This document shows, piece after piece, positions 1 to 7,152 of a DNA stretch of 14,645 nt. The notes beneath the pieces are model-generated. The model saw only the letters and a list, made by a program, of their open reading frames with translations, had not been told where the DNA came from and ran no database searches. Position numbers and translations under genes: made by a program. This DNA is from Chitinophaga pinensis (lineage in GTDB: Bacteria; Bacteroidota; Bacteroidia; Flavobacteriales_D; Crocinitomicaceae). The stretch lies in NCBI GenBank assembly GCA_945870115.1, contig CAMBRH010000056.1:1-14645 (forward strand), in the 5' to 3' direction. The first letter of the stretch is position 1; each line of letters starts with the position of its first letter.

Positions 1-166
1 ACTAAAAAATTTGTTTTGAACATGTGATTTAAGTTCATTTGTAGAGTTGTTTAAAATGTTTGCTTTTTAGGCGTTTCTAAAAGTGGAAAATTTTGAGTTT
101 ATGCCCGTAAATGATAAATTTTCAACTAAAAACAACGACAAAATCAAACTTTATAAACATACTCTA
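1..166. other. Intergenic left edge, no gene seen
   Basis: All three plus-strand frames entering from the left edge stop within about 30 bases. A minus-strand ATG at 21-23 could begin a gene leaving the window, but only seven codons are visible, so it is not called. No strong hairpin with a T-tract follows the neighbouring minus-strand gene that ends at 167. Confidence 0.5.
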
Positions 167-2521
167 CTAATTTTTTACAATTTTATAAACTCCCTCTTCA
201 GATTTAACAAAATAAATCCCTGCTTGAAAGTGAAGTAAATCAAATTCTAAATTATTTTCCAGCACCGTTTTTGAAAAAATTTCTTTTCCATTCAAATCAT
301 AAATTGTCCAAACAATATCTTTCTTGGAGTTATAAATAAACAATTTATCTTTCGTCGGATTAGGAAAAATCGTTAATTCTCCAGAAAATGGTGTTTCTTG
401 AGTAGCAAAATAATCGATTGAATCAATGTAAAAATTGTCAATTCCCGCTTCTGTAATATTAATTGTTGGCTGATAATCACTAACTTTTAAAATAATTTGC
501 ATATTTTCGGTTAAATCGATGTAATCTGAAACTAGAAAACTTTTTTGGTTCCAATAATAAAATTTAGAAACATCAGAAGCTTGAGAATCGATCAAAACTG
601 TTTTTAATCCATTTGAAACATAAATTTTTAAAGTATCGTCAAATGGAGGAATTGGTCCATGAAAATTGTAAAACCACCTTTCATAATGAATATATGGCGT
701 TTTAGCATCTTTTAAATCAAAAATAGGTGAATATAAAGTCACTAAACCATATTTAATATTATCAAAATCTGGATTTATACTTGGGTCATTTCCAGTTACA
801 AAAGCCATCGATTCACAATCGTTTTCTGAATCAAATCCTGGTGCAGAGTTTGAACTTGTTGCATTTGGTTTCCCTCGTTCCCACAAACCGGTGGTGGCAG
901 CAATCGTGCTTGTTGTCCACCCAAAATCAAACGCAAAATCGTCGTAAATTCCTTTTTCAAGATAAACGGTAATTTCTCCCGTACTTTGATTTATTTCTTG
1001 GTCAAAACAAGTTGTCTTAAACAACCACTTTCCGACTGTAATTCGATAGTTTTCTGCATAATAAAGTTGAAAATCAGCTTCGCCTAAACCATTTGAAAGA
1101 ATATCATCACTTGTTAAAGAGGATGATAAACGCACATTTGCTCCTAAAATAACTTGGTTTGTTTGTTTATCTTTCACATGAACTTTAAAATTGAATTTCG
1201 GAATCGGAACTAAACTCACATTCAAAACAGTAACAATGCCAGAATTTAATGTCACATCAATTATTTGTGGGTAAAAACCAACCTTAAAAAATACGACTTG
1301 AAAAACTCCGTCTCCAGAAACACCAGTTGCATAATCGCCATTTGTTTTGGTTTTTTCCGAATAATCTTGGTTACTAATCCCAACTTCAACATCACTTAAA
1401 GGCAAATTATTTGAACTATTTACAACATTTCCTTCTAAAAATGAAGCTCTTTTATACGTTGGTCGAGCAATGAATAATCCTTCCGTAATATCAGCTGCCA
1501 CAATTATTCCAGAAGGTAAAAATGGATAGGAAGCCCATGTTCCATCAAAACCAATTGTTTGCGTTGGATAAGTATCAAAATCAGCAACTTGGATTAAATT
1601 ATGTGGCCTTGAAGCATCAAAAATTGCTACTCCATCTGAATAATAACTTGCAATTAAATATTCATTCATATAATGCACGTTGTGCGGAATCACATTTTTT
1701 CCCGGAGAAGATTGAACTAAATCCAACTCTACAATATTTGCTGGATCAGATAAATCATATGAACCTATAAATGCTCCTGAAACTTCATCCGTAGAAAAAC
1801 CAAGTTGACCATCTGGGCTTGTCCAAATGTTATGTGTAAAGGTATTATGTGTTGTTTTTGTGCCTAATAAAATTGGATTTGCTTTGTCAGAAATATCAAC
1901 AATACTCATAAAACCATCAGCAATATGAGCCAAATACATGGTGTCGCCTAAAACATAACCATCGTGACAATACCAATTATCAAAAGTCCCAACTTCAATT
2001 GGATTCATTGGATCGGTGTGAATATCTAAAATAATCACTCCACCATTTCCTCTGTTTGCTCCCATAATATAGGCATATCCTGAAGAATCGATAAATAAGG
2101 TATGAGCAGATTGCCATTCACTTCCAATAGTTCCAGTATAATAAGTTGAAGTAATTCCAGCAGCATTTGGAAGCGAATTCATGTCAATAATAAGCAAACC
2201 GCTTTCGGCTTCGGTGGTCACATAAGCGTAATTTTGCCAAGTATTGATATCACGCCAAATTGATTCCGCGCCGTCTTCCCAATAAACTTCTATTGGATTT
2301 GATGGAATGGTTACATCTACAATTGAAGTACCTTTTCTAGCACCTACAAGCGCATATCCGTTCCCTGAAGCGTCAACATGTCCCCAAACATCATTTAAAT
2401 AAGTGTTGTGAGCTTCAACGTAATTAATATGAGAAATTGAGTCAAAATTTTCTTGACTTAGACCAAAAAAAGAACTAAAAGTAAAGCTAAAAGCTATAAT
2501 ATAAAAAGTAATTTTCTTCAT
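167..2521 (-). CDS. Choice-of-anchor-B (LVIVD-type) secreted protein with T9SS sorting domain
   Basis: This is a predicted exported, probably surface-anchored or released protein of unknown substrate. The preferred start encodes MKKITFYII (784 aa). An ATG eight codons upstream (2545) is less likely, because it lacks the K-rich signal-peptide start and would overlap the small ORF ending at 2523. A signal peptide covers roughly residues 1-23 (ends FGLSQ). Residues about 30-355 resemble the choice-of-anchor-B domain: repeated units such as GTSIVDVTIPSNPIEV, GVIILDI and GFMSIVDISDKANPI are LVIVD-like, predicted beta-propeller blades, and contain several His-rich turns (CHDGY, THNIW, PHNVH). Two carboxypeptidase-regulatory-like beta-sandwiches follow (about 360-440 and 443-522). 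Then comes a jelly-roll/MAM-like region (about 527-705; GLWERGKP, GIDNFYIDSI). A type A T9SS sorting domain closes the protein (about 713-784; IFPNPTKDKLFI, ending YKIVKN). The composite of propeller, sandwiches and jelly roll suggests binding or adhesion, but no catalytic motif is visible. Confidence 0.88.
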   Translation of the reverse strand: MKKITFYIIAFSFTFSSFFGLSQENFDSISHINYVEAHNTYLNDVWGHVDASGNGYALVGARKGTSIVDVTIPSNPIEVYWEDGAESIWRDINTWQNYAYVTTEAESGLLIIDMNSLPNAAGITSTYYTGTIGSEWQSAHTLFIDSSGYAYIMGANRGNGGVIILDIHTDPMNPIEVGTFDNWYCHDGYVLGDTMYLAHIADGFMSIVDISDKANPILLGTKTTHNTFTHNIWTSPDGQLGFSTDEVSGAFIGSYDLSDPANIVELDLVQSSPGKNVIPHNVHYMNEYLIASYYSDGVAIFDASRPHNLIQVADFDTYPTQTIGFDGTWASYPFLPSGIIVAADITEGLFIARPTYKRASFLEGNVVNSSNNLPLSDVEVGISNQDYSEKTKTNGDYATGVSGDGVFQVVFFKVGFYPQIIDVTLNSGIVTVLNVSLVPIPKFNFKVHVKDKQTNQVILGANVRLSSSLTSDDILSNGLGEADFQLYYAENYRITVGKWLFKTTCFDQEINQSTGEITVYLEKGIYDDFAFDFGWTTSTIAATTGLWERGKPNATSSNSAPGFDSENDCESMAFVTGNDPSINPDFDNIKYGLVTLYSPIFDLKDAKTPYIHYERWFYNFHGPIPPFDDTLKIYVSNGLKTVLIDSQASDVSKFYYWNQKSFLVSDYIDLTENMQIILKVSDYQPTINITEAGIDNFYIDSIDYFATQETPFSGELTIFPNPTKDKLFIYNSKKDIVWTIYDLNGKEIFSKTVLENNLEFDLLHFQAGIYFVKSEEGVYKIVKN

Positions 2522-2522
2522 A

Positions 2523-2630
2523 TCAAAGGATAAAAATGGCGGCAAAAATAAAAATCAAAATGATTACTAAATACTGCCAAACATCAACAAAATAAGGTAA
2601 TAATTTCTTTATGTCTTCTAATATTTTCAT
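2523..2630 (-). CDS. Putative 35-aa single-span membrane micro-protein
   Basis: I read this ORF directly on the minus strand. It starts at ATG 2630-2628 and ends at TGA 2525-2523. The product begins MKILEDIKKLLPYFVDVWQ, a short charged amphipathic segment. An uninterrupted hydrophobic stretch of about 16 residues follows (YLVIILIFIFAAIFIL) and runs to the C-terminus. This is the layout of a small bitopic membrane protein. The stop lies one base before the likely ATG of the choice-of-anchor-B gene, so the two would be co-transcribed and could be translationally coupled. It is too short for routine gene callers. I recognise no family. Against it, AT-rich DNA readily encodes hydrophobic stretches by chance, and no Shine-Dalgarno sequence is visible, although that is normal in this phylum. 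Confidence 0.45.
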   Translation of the reverse strand: MKILEDIKKLLPYFVDVWQYLVIILIFIFAAIFIL

Positions 2631-2725
2631 GCTTTCGGAGTATAATATTGTAAAGTTAGGCAAAAAAAAATTGATTTTTCTTTCAAAAAAGAATTTTATA
2701 AATGATTTTTTACTATTATTGCAAT

Positions 2726-2917
2726 ATGAATAAAGGAATAGTAAAATTTTTTAACGAGACTAAAGGATTTGGTTTTATTAAAGAGGAAGGAACAGACAAA
2801 GAATATTTCGTGCACGTTTCAGGTTTAATTAACAAAATTAACGAAAACGACGAAGTAACTTTCGACCTTCAAGATGGTAAAAAAGGATTGAATGCAGTAA
2901 ACGTTAAATTGGCTTAA
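2726..2917 (+). CDS. Cold-shock domain protein (CspA family)
   Basis: This is a single-stranded RNA/DNA-binding protein of the cold-shock family, a cytoplasmic RNA chaperone that melts secondary structure. The 63-residue product matches the family's usual length of about 65. RNP1 is visible as KGFGFI (residues 13-18) and RNP2 as YFVHVS (27-32). The canonical opening is MNKGIVKFFNETKGFGFI. The start at 2726 is chosen because an upstream ATG at 2702 would add MIFYYYCN, which is foreign to the family. The gene diverges from the micro-ORF at 2523-2630 and ends before a nested hairpin at 2951-2993, so it looks monocistronic. I saw no clear TAnnTTTG promoter. The 95-bp upstream gap may hold a structured leader, as in other csp genes, but I see no defined element. 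Confidence 0.95.
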   Translation: MNKGIVKFFNETKGFGFIKEEGTDKEYFVHVSGLINKINENDEVTFDLQDGKKGLNAVNVKLA

Positions 2918-2950
2918 TTTTTTTAAGCTTTAACGAATATTAATAAATTC

Positions 2951-2993
2951 ATTTTGACACAGGAGCTTTTGGCTCCTTTTTTTGTGTCAAAAT
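2951..2993 (+). terminator. Nested two-stem terminator after the cold-shock gene
   Basis: The inner stem is AGGAGC (2961-2966) pairing with GCTCCT (2972-2977) around the loop TTTTG, followed by a T-run to 2983. This is a standard intrinsic terminator for the plus-strand cold-shock gene. It is enclosed by a second perfect 10-bp stem, ATTTTGACAC (2951-2960) with GTGTCAAAAT (2984-2993), which places the T-run in a one-sided bulge. The minus-strand cargo gene upstream starts at 4132 and ends at 3017, so the structure also lies just past its stop. Confidence 0.8.
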
Positions 2994-3016
2994 ATGAGAA
3001 ATTTCATTTTTAAAAT

Positions 3017-4132
3017 TCAATGTGCAACAATAAACTTTTTAGTAATAATTGACTTCTCATTTTCTATATTTAGGAAATAATGACCATTCTTAATATTTGA
3101 AAAATCACTTATTAGTTTACCATCTGAATAAGAACTTTCAATAAAAACTTCTTGTCCTTGTGAATTGAAAATCCTGATTTTTTGTTTTTCCAAATCCTCA
3201 CCTTCTATTGTCAAACTTTGAGAAACAGGCATAGGATACAAATTAAATGATTCTGATTCCTTTTTAAATTTTTTAATTTCAAAGATGGTTTTTTCTCCGT
3301 TATAATCAACTTGTGACAATCTATAATAAGAAATAGAATTTATATTTGAAACATCTAAATAGTCATAATAATTACTTGAAGAACTTGTACCATTTCCTGC
3401 AATATTAGTTAAGAAATTCCAATTTAAACCATCATTAGATTGTTCTATAACAAAATAGTCATTGTCTCTTTCTGATTTTGTTTCCCAAGTCAGCAAAGCA
3501 TTATTGATTACATTTGTGATAGTAAAATTTGCAAGTTCAACTGGTAGATTTACTGGTGTCGTTAATGATAAATCATCAAAATACGCATCAACAGAAGCAC
3601 CATTATTACTTATTGACAGCAATCTAATTCTAACAAATCTTGTTCCAATTGGAGCATTTCTAGTATCTGAATTAGAAGTCCAAACAGCTGTAGAACTTTG
3701 TAATCCTGTATCATAGCTACCTAAAACAGCGTTATTTGCTGCATTTCGATATTCTACAATAATACGGGCTTGATCTCTTGGATTTTGACTAAAAACTCTT
3801 GTGAAACCGGCAAAAGTAAATGATTGAGCTCCACCATCAATCGTTGCTGATCTTCCATTTACATCGATATCTAAACGTAATTCTCTATTTGCTGATGTAC
3901 ATCCACAATAAAAATAGTGACTTCCACCATTTGCAGCTGGGAATCCATTTTGATTATGCGTAATTCTCCATCCAGTTCCTGTAAAGCAATTAGCAGCCGC
4001 CCCTCCAACTTGAACCCAACCAGTTGCAGTTGGGTCTCCACCTTCAGCACCTGGGTTTGTTATTAAATTTTGTGACCAAGCAATCATTTCACATGTGAAA
4101 AGAATTATTGCAATTATTAGTAGATTTTTCAT
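3017..4132 (-). CDS. Secreted jelly-roll/lectin-like protein with T9SS sorting domain
   Basis: This is a predicted exported protein of unknown function (371 aa). A signal peptide covers about residues 1-21 (MKNLLIIAIILF, ending AWSQ). The mature protein opens with LITNPGAEGG, an opening common in carbohydrate-binding-module-like jelly rolls. That domain runs to about residue 192 and ends VDAYFDDLSL. It contains Cys49, Cys76 and Cys78 (FYCGC), which could form a disulfide outside the cell. Residues about 195-290 match the widespread Bacteroidetes linker module LPVELANF...W.TKSERDNDYFVIEQSNDG...YYRLSQVDYNGE, which is fibronectin-III-like. Residues about 295-371 are a type A T9SS sorting domain, slightly degenerate at its start (NLYPMPVSQS rather than YPNP). 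The gene stands alone, 284 bases beyond the histidine kinase stop. No enzyme active site is seen. A sugar- or matrix-binding role is an inference from the fold only. Confidence 0.85.
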   Translation of the reverse strand: MKNLLIIAIILFTCEMIAWSQNLITNPGAEGGDPTATGWVQVGGAAANCFTGTGWRITHNQNGFPAANGGSHYFYCGCTSANRELRLDIDVNGRSATIDGGAQSFTFAGFTRVFSQNPRDQARIIVEYRNAANNAVLGSYDTGLQSSTAVWTSNSDTRNAPIGTRFVRIRLLSISNNGASVDAYFDDLSLTTPVNLPVELANFTITNVINNALLTWETKSERDNDYFVIEQSNDGLNWNFLTNIAGNGTSSSSNYYDYLDVSNINSISYYRLSQVDYNGEKTIFEIKKFKKESESFNLYPMPVSQSLTIEGEDLEKQKIRIFNSQGQEVFIESSYSDGKLISDFSNIKNGHYFLNIENEKSIITKKFIVAH

Positions 4133-4416
4133 GACAATTAGTTTTAATTAAATTGTTTTTTTAAACTTATTTATAGTTAAATCTAAAAAATAATTTTCAT
4201 TAAATACTACTCTTTTTTGCTCATTTTTTCATAGCTATAAAATAAATGAATAAAGTACACTTTTGAATGAATATTTATATGCGTGCATATTAAAAATTAA
4301 TCATTTTTTAACATAAAAAGCTCCACAAAAATTATTTATGAAATATTAAAATAAAGATTTTAATATTTCATTGAAGAAGAAAGTCAATTAAAGCCATATA
4401 TTTCTTTCTAATGCCC
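4133..4416. other. AT-rich intergenic region with inverted repeats
   Basis: This lies between the histidine kinase stop and the start of the 371-aa cargo gene. It should contain the promoter of the cargo gene, but no TAnnTTTG element is visible on the minus strand. A short inverted repeat, ATATGC-GT-GCATAT (4277-4290), and a 14-bp AT-rich hairpin (4339-4370, listed separately) are the only structures I see. Small ORFs here are shorter than 20 codons and not convincing. Confidence 0.5.
4339..4370 (-). terminator. Perfect 14-bp AT-rich hairpin downstream of the histidine kinase
   Basis: TGAAATATTAAAAT (4339-4352) and ATTTTAATATTTCA (4357-4370) are perfect inverted repeats around a 4-base loop, 46 bases beyond the kinase stop. 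On the minus strand the hairpin is followed by TAAATAATTTTTG, which is T-rich but not a clean T-tract. It probably acts as a weak terminator or 3'-end stabiliser for the dtxR-lapA-kinase transcript. A regulatory palindrome for the next gene is also possible. Confidence 0.45.
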
Positions 4417-6141
4417 TCAAAAAGGTATCAAACAAGTAACACTCGTGCCTTTTTCGCTAGATTCTACAGAAAATTTTCCTTTTAAATCCTCGCAACGGCG
4501 TTTCATGTTTAAAATTCCATTGCCAAAACTAATTTCTTTAAGGTCAAAACCTTTACCATTATCAGATAATGAAAGTTCAAAAGAATCATTTTTATCAGTT
4601 AAATTGATTTTTATTTCACTTGCTTCAGCGTATTTAATCGTGTTTTGAATAAATTCTTGCACAATTCTATAACAATTAAGCAATTGTAAACCATTTAAAG
4701 ACTTTGTTGCTTGTATATCAGATTTAATATCCACAAAAAGACTATTTGGCAAAACAGCTCTTAATTCTGAAATACGCGTAATCAGTAATTCAAATGAGCC
4801 TTCATCGTGGTTCATTGCCCAAATTGTATCACGCAAATCTTTCATTGTTAAACGACCGAAATTGGATAAGTCAGCAATTTTATCAATTCTCGTTTGAGGA
4901 TTTTCAACATATTCTAAATTGTCAAGCGAACTAATCATAAAGGTTAAATGTGAACCAATATTATCGTGTAATTCCCGTCCAATTCTTAATTTTTCATCTA
5001 AAAAATCCTTTTCCAAACGAGATTTTTCTAATTCTTCGTTTAATTTAGCTTGCTTAAGAATATTTTTTCGCTTCGATTTTTGATAACGATACACAAAAAA
5101 CAAAATTAACAACACGAAAAAAACTGCTGACAAACTTAAAGTTATCCATTTTTTATTCGCCTCAAGCTTTAAGTTTTTCTCTGCTAATTCACGTTTTGTT
5201 TTTTCAGTTCCATATTTAACTTCGAAATTTGCTAGTTCATTTTTAACATTTTTATTCAATGCAGAATCTTCTAATTCTTTGAACTTCTTAAAATGAAAAA
5301 GGGCATTTCCAAAAGCGCCCTTTCTTTCATATAAATCAGCTAACCTCTCCAAACAAAACCTTTCTAAGGAATTATATTTTGTTTTACGTGCAAGAATAAT
5401 ACTTTTTTCGTAATAAAAAATTGCACTGTCGATAACTGGAATTTCGTAAAAAATATCTCCGCGATAAGCTAAATTATCTGCAATTCCCCAATCATCTTTG
5501 GTTTTATATCTGATTTCATCTGATTTATCCAAATATGAAAAAGCCAATTTGAAAAGCTTCTTTTTAGCATAAGCCACAGCAATTTTGTTTAAACTAAACG
5601 GAATACTAATTACTACGTTTTTTTCTTGAGCAATTTTTAATGACTTTTTGTAATAATACAATGCACTATCAACTTCTCTTTCCAAAAATAATTCGCCATA
5701 ATTATTGTAAATCGGAGCCAATTCTTTACCTATATTATTTTGCTCTCCAATTTTTATAGCCAATCTGAAATAGTAGAACCCTTTTTTTTCATCGACGTAG
5801 CGAATTCTAAAGCCAATATCTGAATAAATTCTTGCTACTTTTTCAAAATTCTTCTGTTTTTCAAATATTTTTACAGATTTTATATAATTTGCAACAGAAA
5901 GGTCGTAAACTCCAAGTAAAGCATAAACCAAACCTAAATTATTTAAGGAATTTGCTTGACCAACTTCATAATTTATTCGTTTTGAGTCACGAATATTCTT
6001 TTCAAAAAGTGATTTACATGTTTCAAGATTATTTGAAATAAAAGTATAATCAAGCTTGTTTATTGAATCAATTTCTTTCTTAAATTGTGAAAACCCGCAA
6101 AAAGCAAGTAGTAGAAATGGTAGTAAGAATTTGATTTTCAT
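4417..6141 (-). CDS. TPR-containing sensor histidine kinase (HisKA_3/HATPase), orphan
   Basis: This is an inner-membrane sensor kinase that should autophosphorylate on His and pass the phosphate to an unlinked response regulator. The preferred start encodes MKIKFLLPFLLLAFCGFSQ (574 aa), a good signal peptide, and leaves 7 bases after the previous gene. An ATG at 6165 would overlap that gene. Residues about 20-310 are periplasmic TPR-like helical repeats (NSLNNLGLVYALLGVYDLS, DSALYYYKKSLKIA, DSAIFYYEKSIILA). A transmembrane segment lies at about 332-352, followed by a coiled coil. The dimerisation/phosphoacceptor helix contains GRELHDNIGSH, with phosphoacceptor His392. The ATPase domain shows the N box (EFIQNTIKYA, Asn500), the G1 box SDNGKGFD, the G2 region GNGILNM and GTSVTCLIPF at the C-terminus. 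Family members usually sit beside a LuxR-type regulator, but none occurs in this window. The TPR ligand is unknown. Confidence 0.92.
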   Translation of the reverse strand: MKIKFLLPFLLLAFCGFSQFKKEIDSINKLDYTFISNNLETCKSLFEKNIRDSKRINYEVGQANSLNNLGLVYALLGVYDLSVANYIKSVKIFEKQKNFEKVARIYSDIGFRIRYVDEKKGFYYFRLAIKIGEQNNIGKELAPIYNNYGELFLEREVDSALYYYKKSLKIAQEKNVVISIPFSLNKIAVAYAKKKLFKLAFSYLDKSDEIRYKTKDDWGIADNLAYRGDIFYEIPVIDSAIFYYEKSIILARKTKYNSLERFCLERLADLYERKGAFGNALFHFKKFKELEDSALNKNVKNELANFEVKYGTEKTKRELAEKNLKLEANKKWITLSLSAVFFVLLILFFVYRYQKSKRKNILKQAKLNEELEKSRLEKDFLDEKLRIGRELHDNIGSHLTFMISSLDNLEYVENPQTRIDKIADLSNFGRLTMKDLRDTIWAMNHDEGSFELLITRISELRAVLPNSLFVDIKSDIQATKSLNGLQLLNCYRIVQEFIQNTIKYAEASEIKINLTDKNDSFELSLSDNGKGFDLKEISFGNGILNMKRRCEDLKGKFSVESSEKGTSVTCLIPF

Positions 6142-6148
6142 TAATAAA

Positions 6149-6448
6149 TCATTTTTCTTCGACAACAGTTTCTGCCTCTAAAACACTAATTTTATCTTTC
6201 AATTTGATAATTTCTCGTTCCTTTGTTTTATACTTTCTGTAATCAAAAATCGAAGAAGATAAATAGCCTAAAACCAGGCAAACAATCATTAACAATGTTA
6301 CAGATATTTCAATTTTGAAAAAGATGAAATTAACTTCTGTTTCCTGCCAATTGATAATCGCAAAAATAATGATGAATAAAGTTAATAAAATTGTCATCAC
6401 CAACTTAAACTTTTTCCAAGGACTTAATAATAACCAGAATTCTTTCAT
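6149..6448 (-). CDS. Small two-span membrane protein, LapA/DUF1049-like
   Basis: This is a 99-aa inner-membrane protein of the LapA/DUF1049 type. In enterobacteria, LapA works with LapB in control of lipopolysaccharide synthesis; the role in Bacteroidetes is not established. Two hydrophobic segments (about 17-33 and 47-67) flank the short extracytoplasmic loop NWQETEVNFIFFKIEI, characteristic of the family. GYLSSSIF closes the second span. A charged coiled-coil tail follows (about 70-95; KTKEREIIKLKDKISVLEAE). It lies 32 bases after the DtxR-type regulator and 7 bases before the kinase start, so it probably shares a transcript with the kinase. A promoter-like element just upstream (6476-6483) could allow expression independent of the regulator. 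Confidence 0.75.
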   Translation of the reverse strand: MKEFWLLLSPWKKFKLVMTILLTLFIIIFAIINWQETEVNFIFFKIEISVTLLMIVCLVLGYLSSSIFDYRKYKTKEREIIKLKDKISVLEAETVVEEK

Positions 6449-6475
6449 TTTATTTATATTTTAATTATTTTTTGA

Positions 6476-6509
6476 CAAAGTTAATTTTTATCACTTAGAA
6501 TCACGCAAA
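6476..6509 (-). promoter_or_regulatory. Candidate internal promoter for the lapA-like/kinase pair
   Basis: Read on the minus strand, TAACTTTG (6483-6476) is an exact TAnnTTTG -7 element. A TTTG at 6509-6506 lies 22 bases upstream, slightly beyond the usual spacing. The -7 element overlaps the TAA stop of the DtxR-type gene. Transcription would begin about 20 bases before the start of the 99-aa gene, consistent with a short leader. Confidence 0.4.
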
Positions 6510-7152
6510 TATTTTGGGCAAACTTCTTACTTACCCTAGATTTTTGATTATTTACAGAAATTTCAATAGATTCATCAAAATCTAATTTGGACAAAACCTC
6601 GATTTCATTGTTTATTGATAAGCCTAATTCTTGCACAAACTTCAAAAAAACGGCAGAATTATCTTTTACTGAAACCATTTTACATTTTTTTCCTGTTTGG
6701 ATTTCAGATAAAAATAATTTCGAGGCAATTTTTATTTCTCCTTTTTCAGTTGGAATTGGATCACCATGTGGATCTATTTTTGGAAAACCTAAAAATTTAT
6801 CCAATTTTTCAACTAATTTCACTGATTGAATGTGTTCTAATTGTTCTGCTACTTCATGCACCTCATCCCATGTAAAATCCAATTTCTGATACAGAAAAGT
6901 CTCCCAAAGTCGGTGTTTTCTAATGATTGTCATTCCGAATAGTCTTCCTTTTTCTGTCAATTGAATTTTACCGTATTTTTCATATTCAATTAATGCTTTT
7001 TCACGCAATTTTTTCAACATGACATTTACCGAAGAAGGTTTTACAGATAAACTTAAAGCCAATTCATTTGTTCCAACGCCCAAATTTGAGCTTGATTCAA
7101 GATCCAAACTCAAAATATGTTTGATGTAATTTTCTTCTGTGATACTAAGCAT
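6481..7152 (-). CDS. DtxR/MntR-family metal-dependent transcriptional regulator
   Basis: This is a cytoplasmic DNA-binding repressor that senses Fe(II) or Mn(II) (223 aa, with the C-terminal domain present). The winged helix spans residues about 1-72 (TEENYIKHI; recognition helix around KPSSVNVMLKKLREKALI; wing YEKYGKIQLTEKG). The metal-binding/dimerisation domain contains RKHRLWETFL (His80, Glu84) and DEVHEVAEQLEHIQS (His99, Glu103, Glu106, His107), then DPHGDPIP. An SH3/FeoA-like domain occupies about 145-223. The position equal to MntR Asp8 or DtxR Met10 appears to be Asn8, and MntR Glu11 appears to be Lys11, so metal choice cannot be read from the MntR/DtxR rule. The gene is divergent from a TonB-dependent receptor. 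The 85-bp space between them holds a perfect palindrome that is the obvious operator candidate. A second inverted repeat overlaps its own start codon. Confidence 0.93.
   Translation of the reverse strand: MLSITEENYIKHILSLDLESSSNLGVGTNELALSLSVKPSSVNVMLKKLREKALIEYEKYGKIQLTEKGRLFGMTIIRKHRLWETFLYQKLDFTWDEVHEVAEQLEHIQSVKLVEKLDKFLGFPKIDPHGDPIPTEKGEIKIASKLFLSEIQTGKKCKMVSVKDNSAVFLKFVQELGLSINNEIEVLSKLDFDESIEISVNNQKSRVSKKFAQNICVILSDKN

Noticed and set aside
1..23. Possible minus-strand gene start at the left edge (ATG at 21-23)
   Set aside because: Only seven codons are visible, with no clear promoter upstream, so it cannot be supported.
2522..2545. Longer start for the choice-of-anchor-B gene (MPPFLSFD extension)
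   Set aside because: It breaks the signal-peptide layout and overlaps the upstream small ORF. MKKITFYII is a typical secreted-protein start.
4208..4290. Short minus-strand ORF (MHAYKYSF..., 17 codons) upstream of the 371-aa cargo gene
   Set aside because: It is very short, has no family-like features and is not close to the next start, so it is probably chance.
6142..6165. Longer start for the histidine kinase (MSKKNDLL extension)
   Set aside because: It overlaps the preceding gene by 17 bases and puts charged residues before a good signal peptide that begins at MKIKFLLPF.
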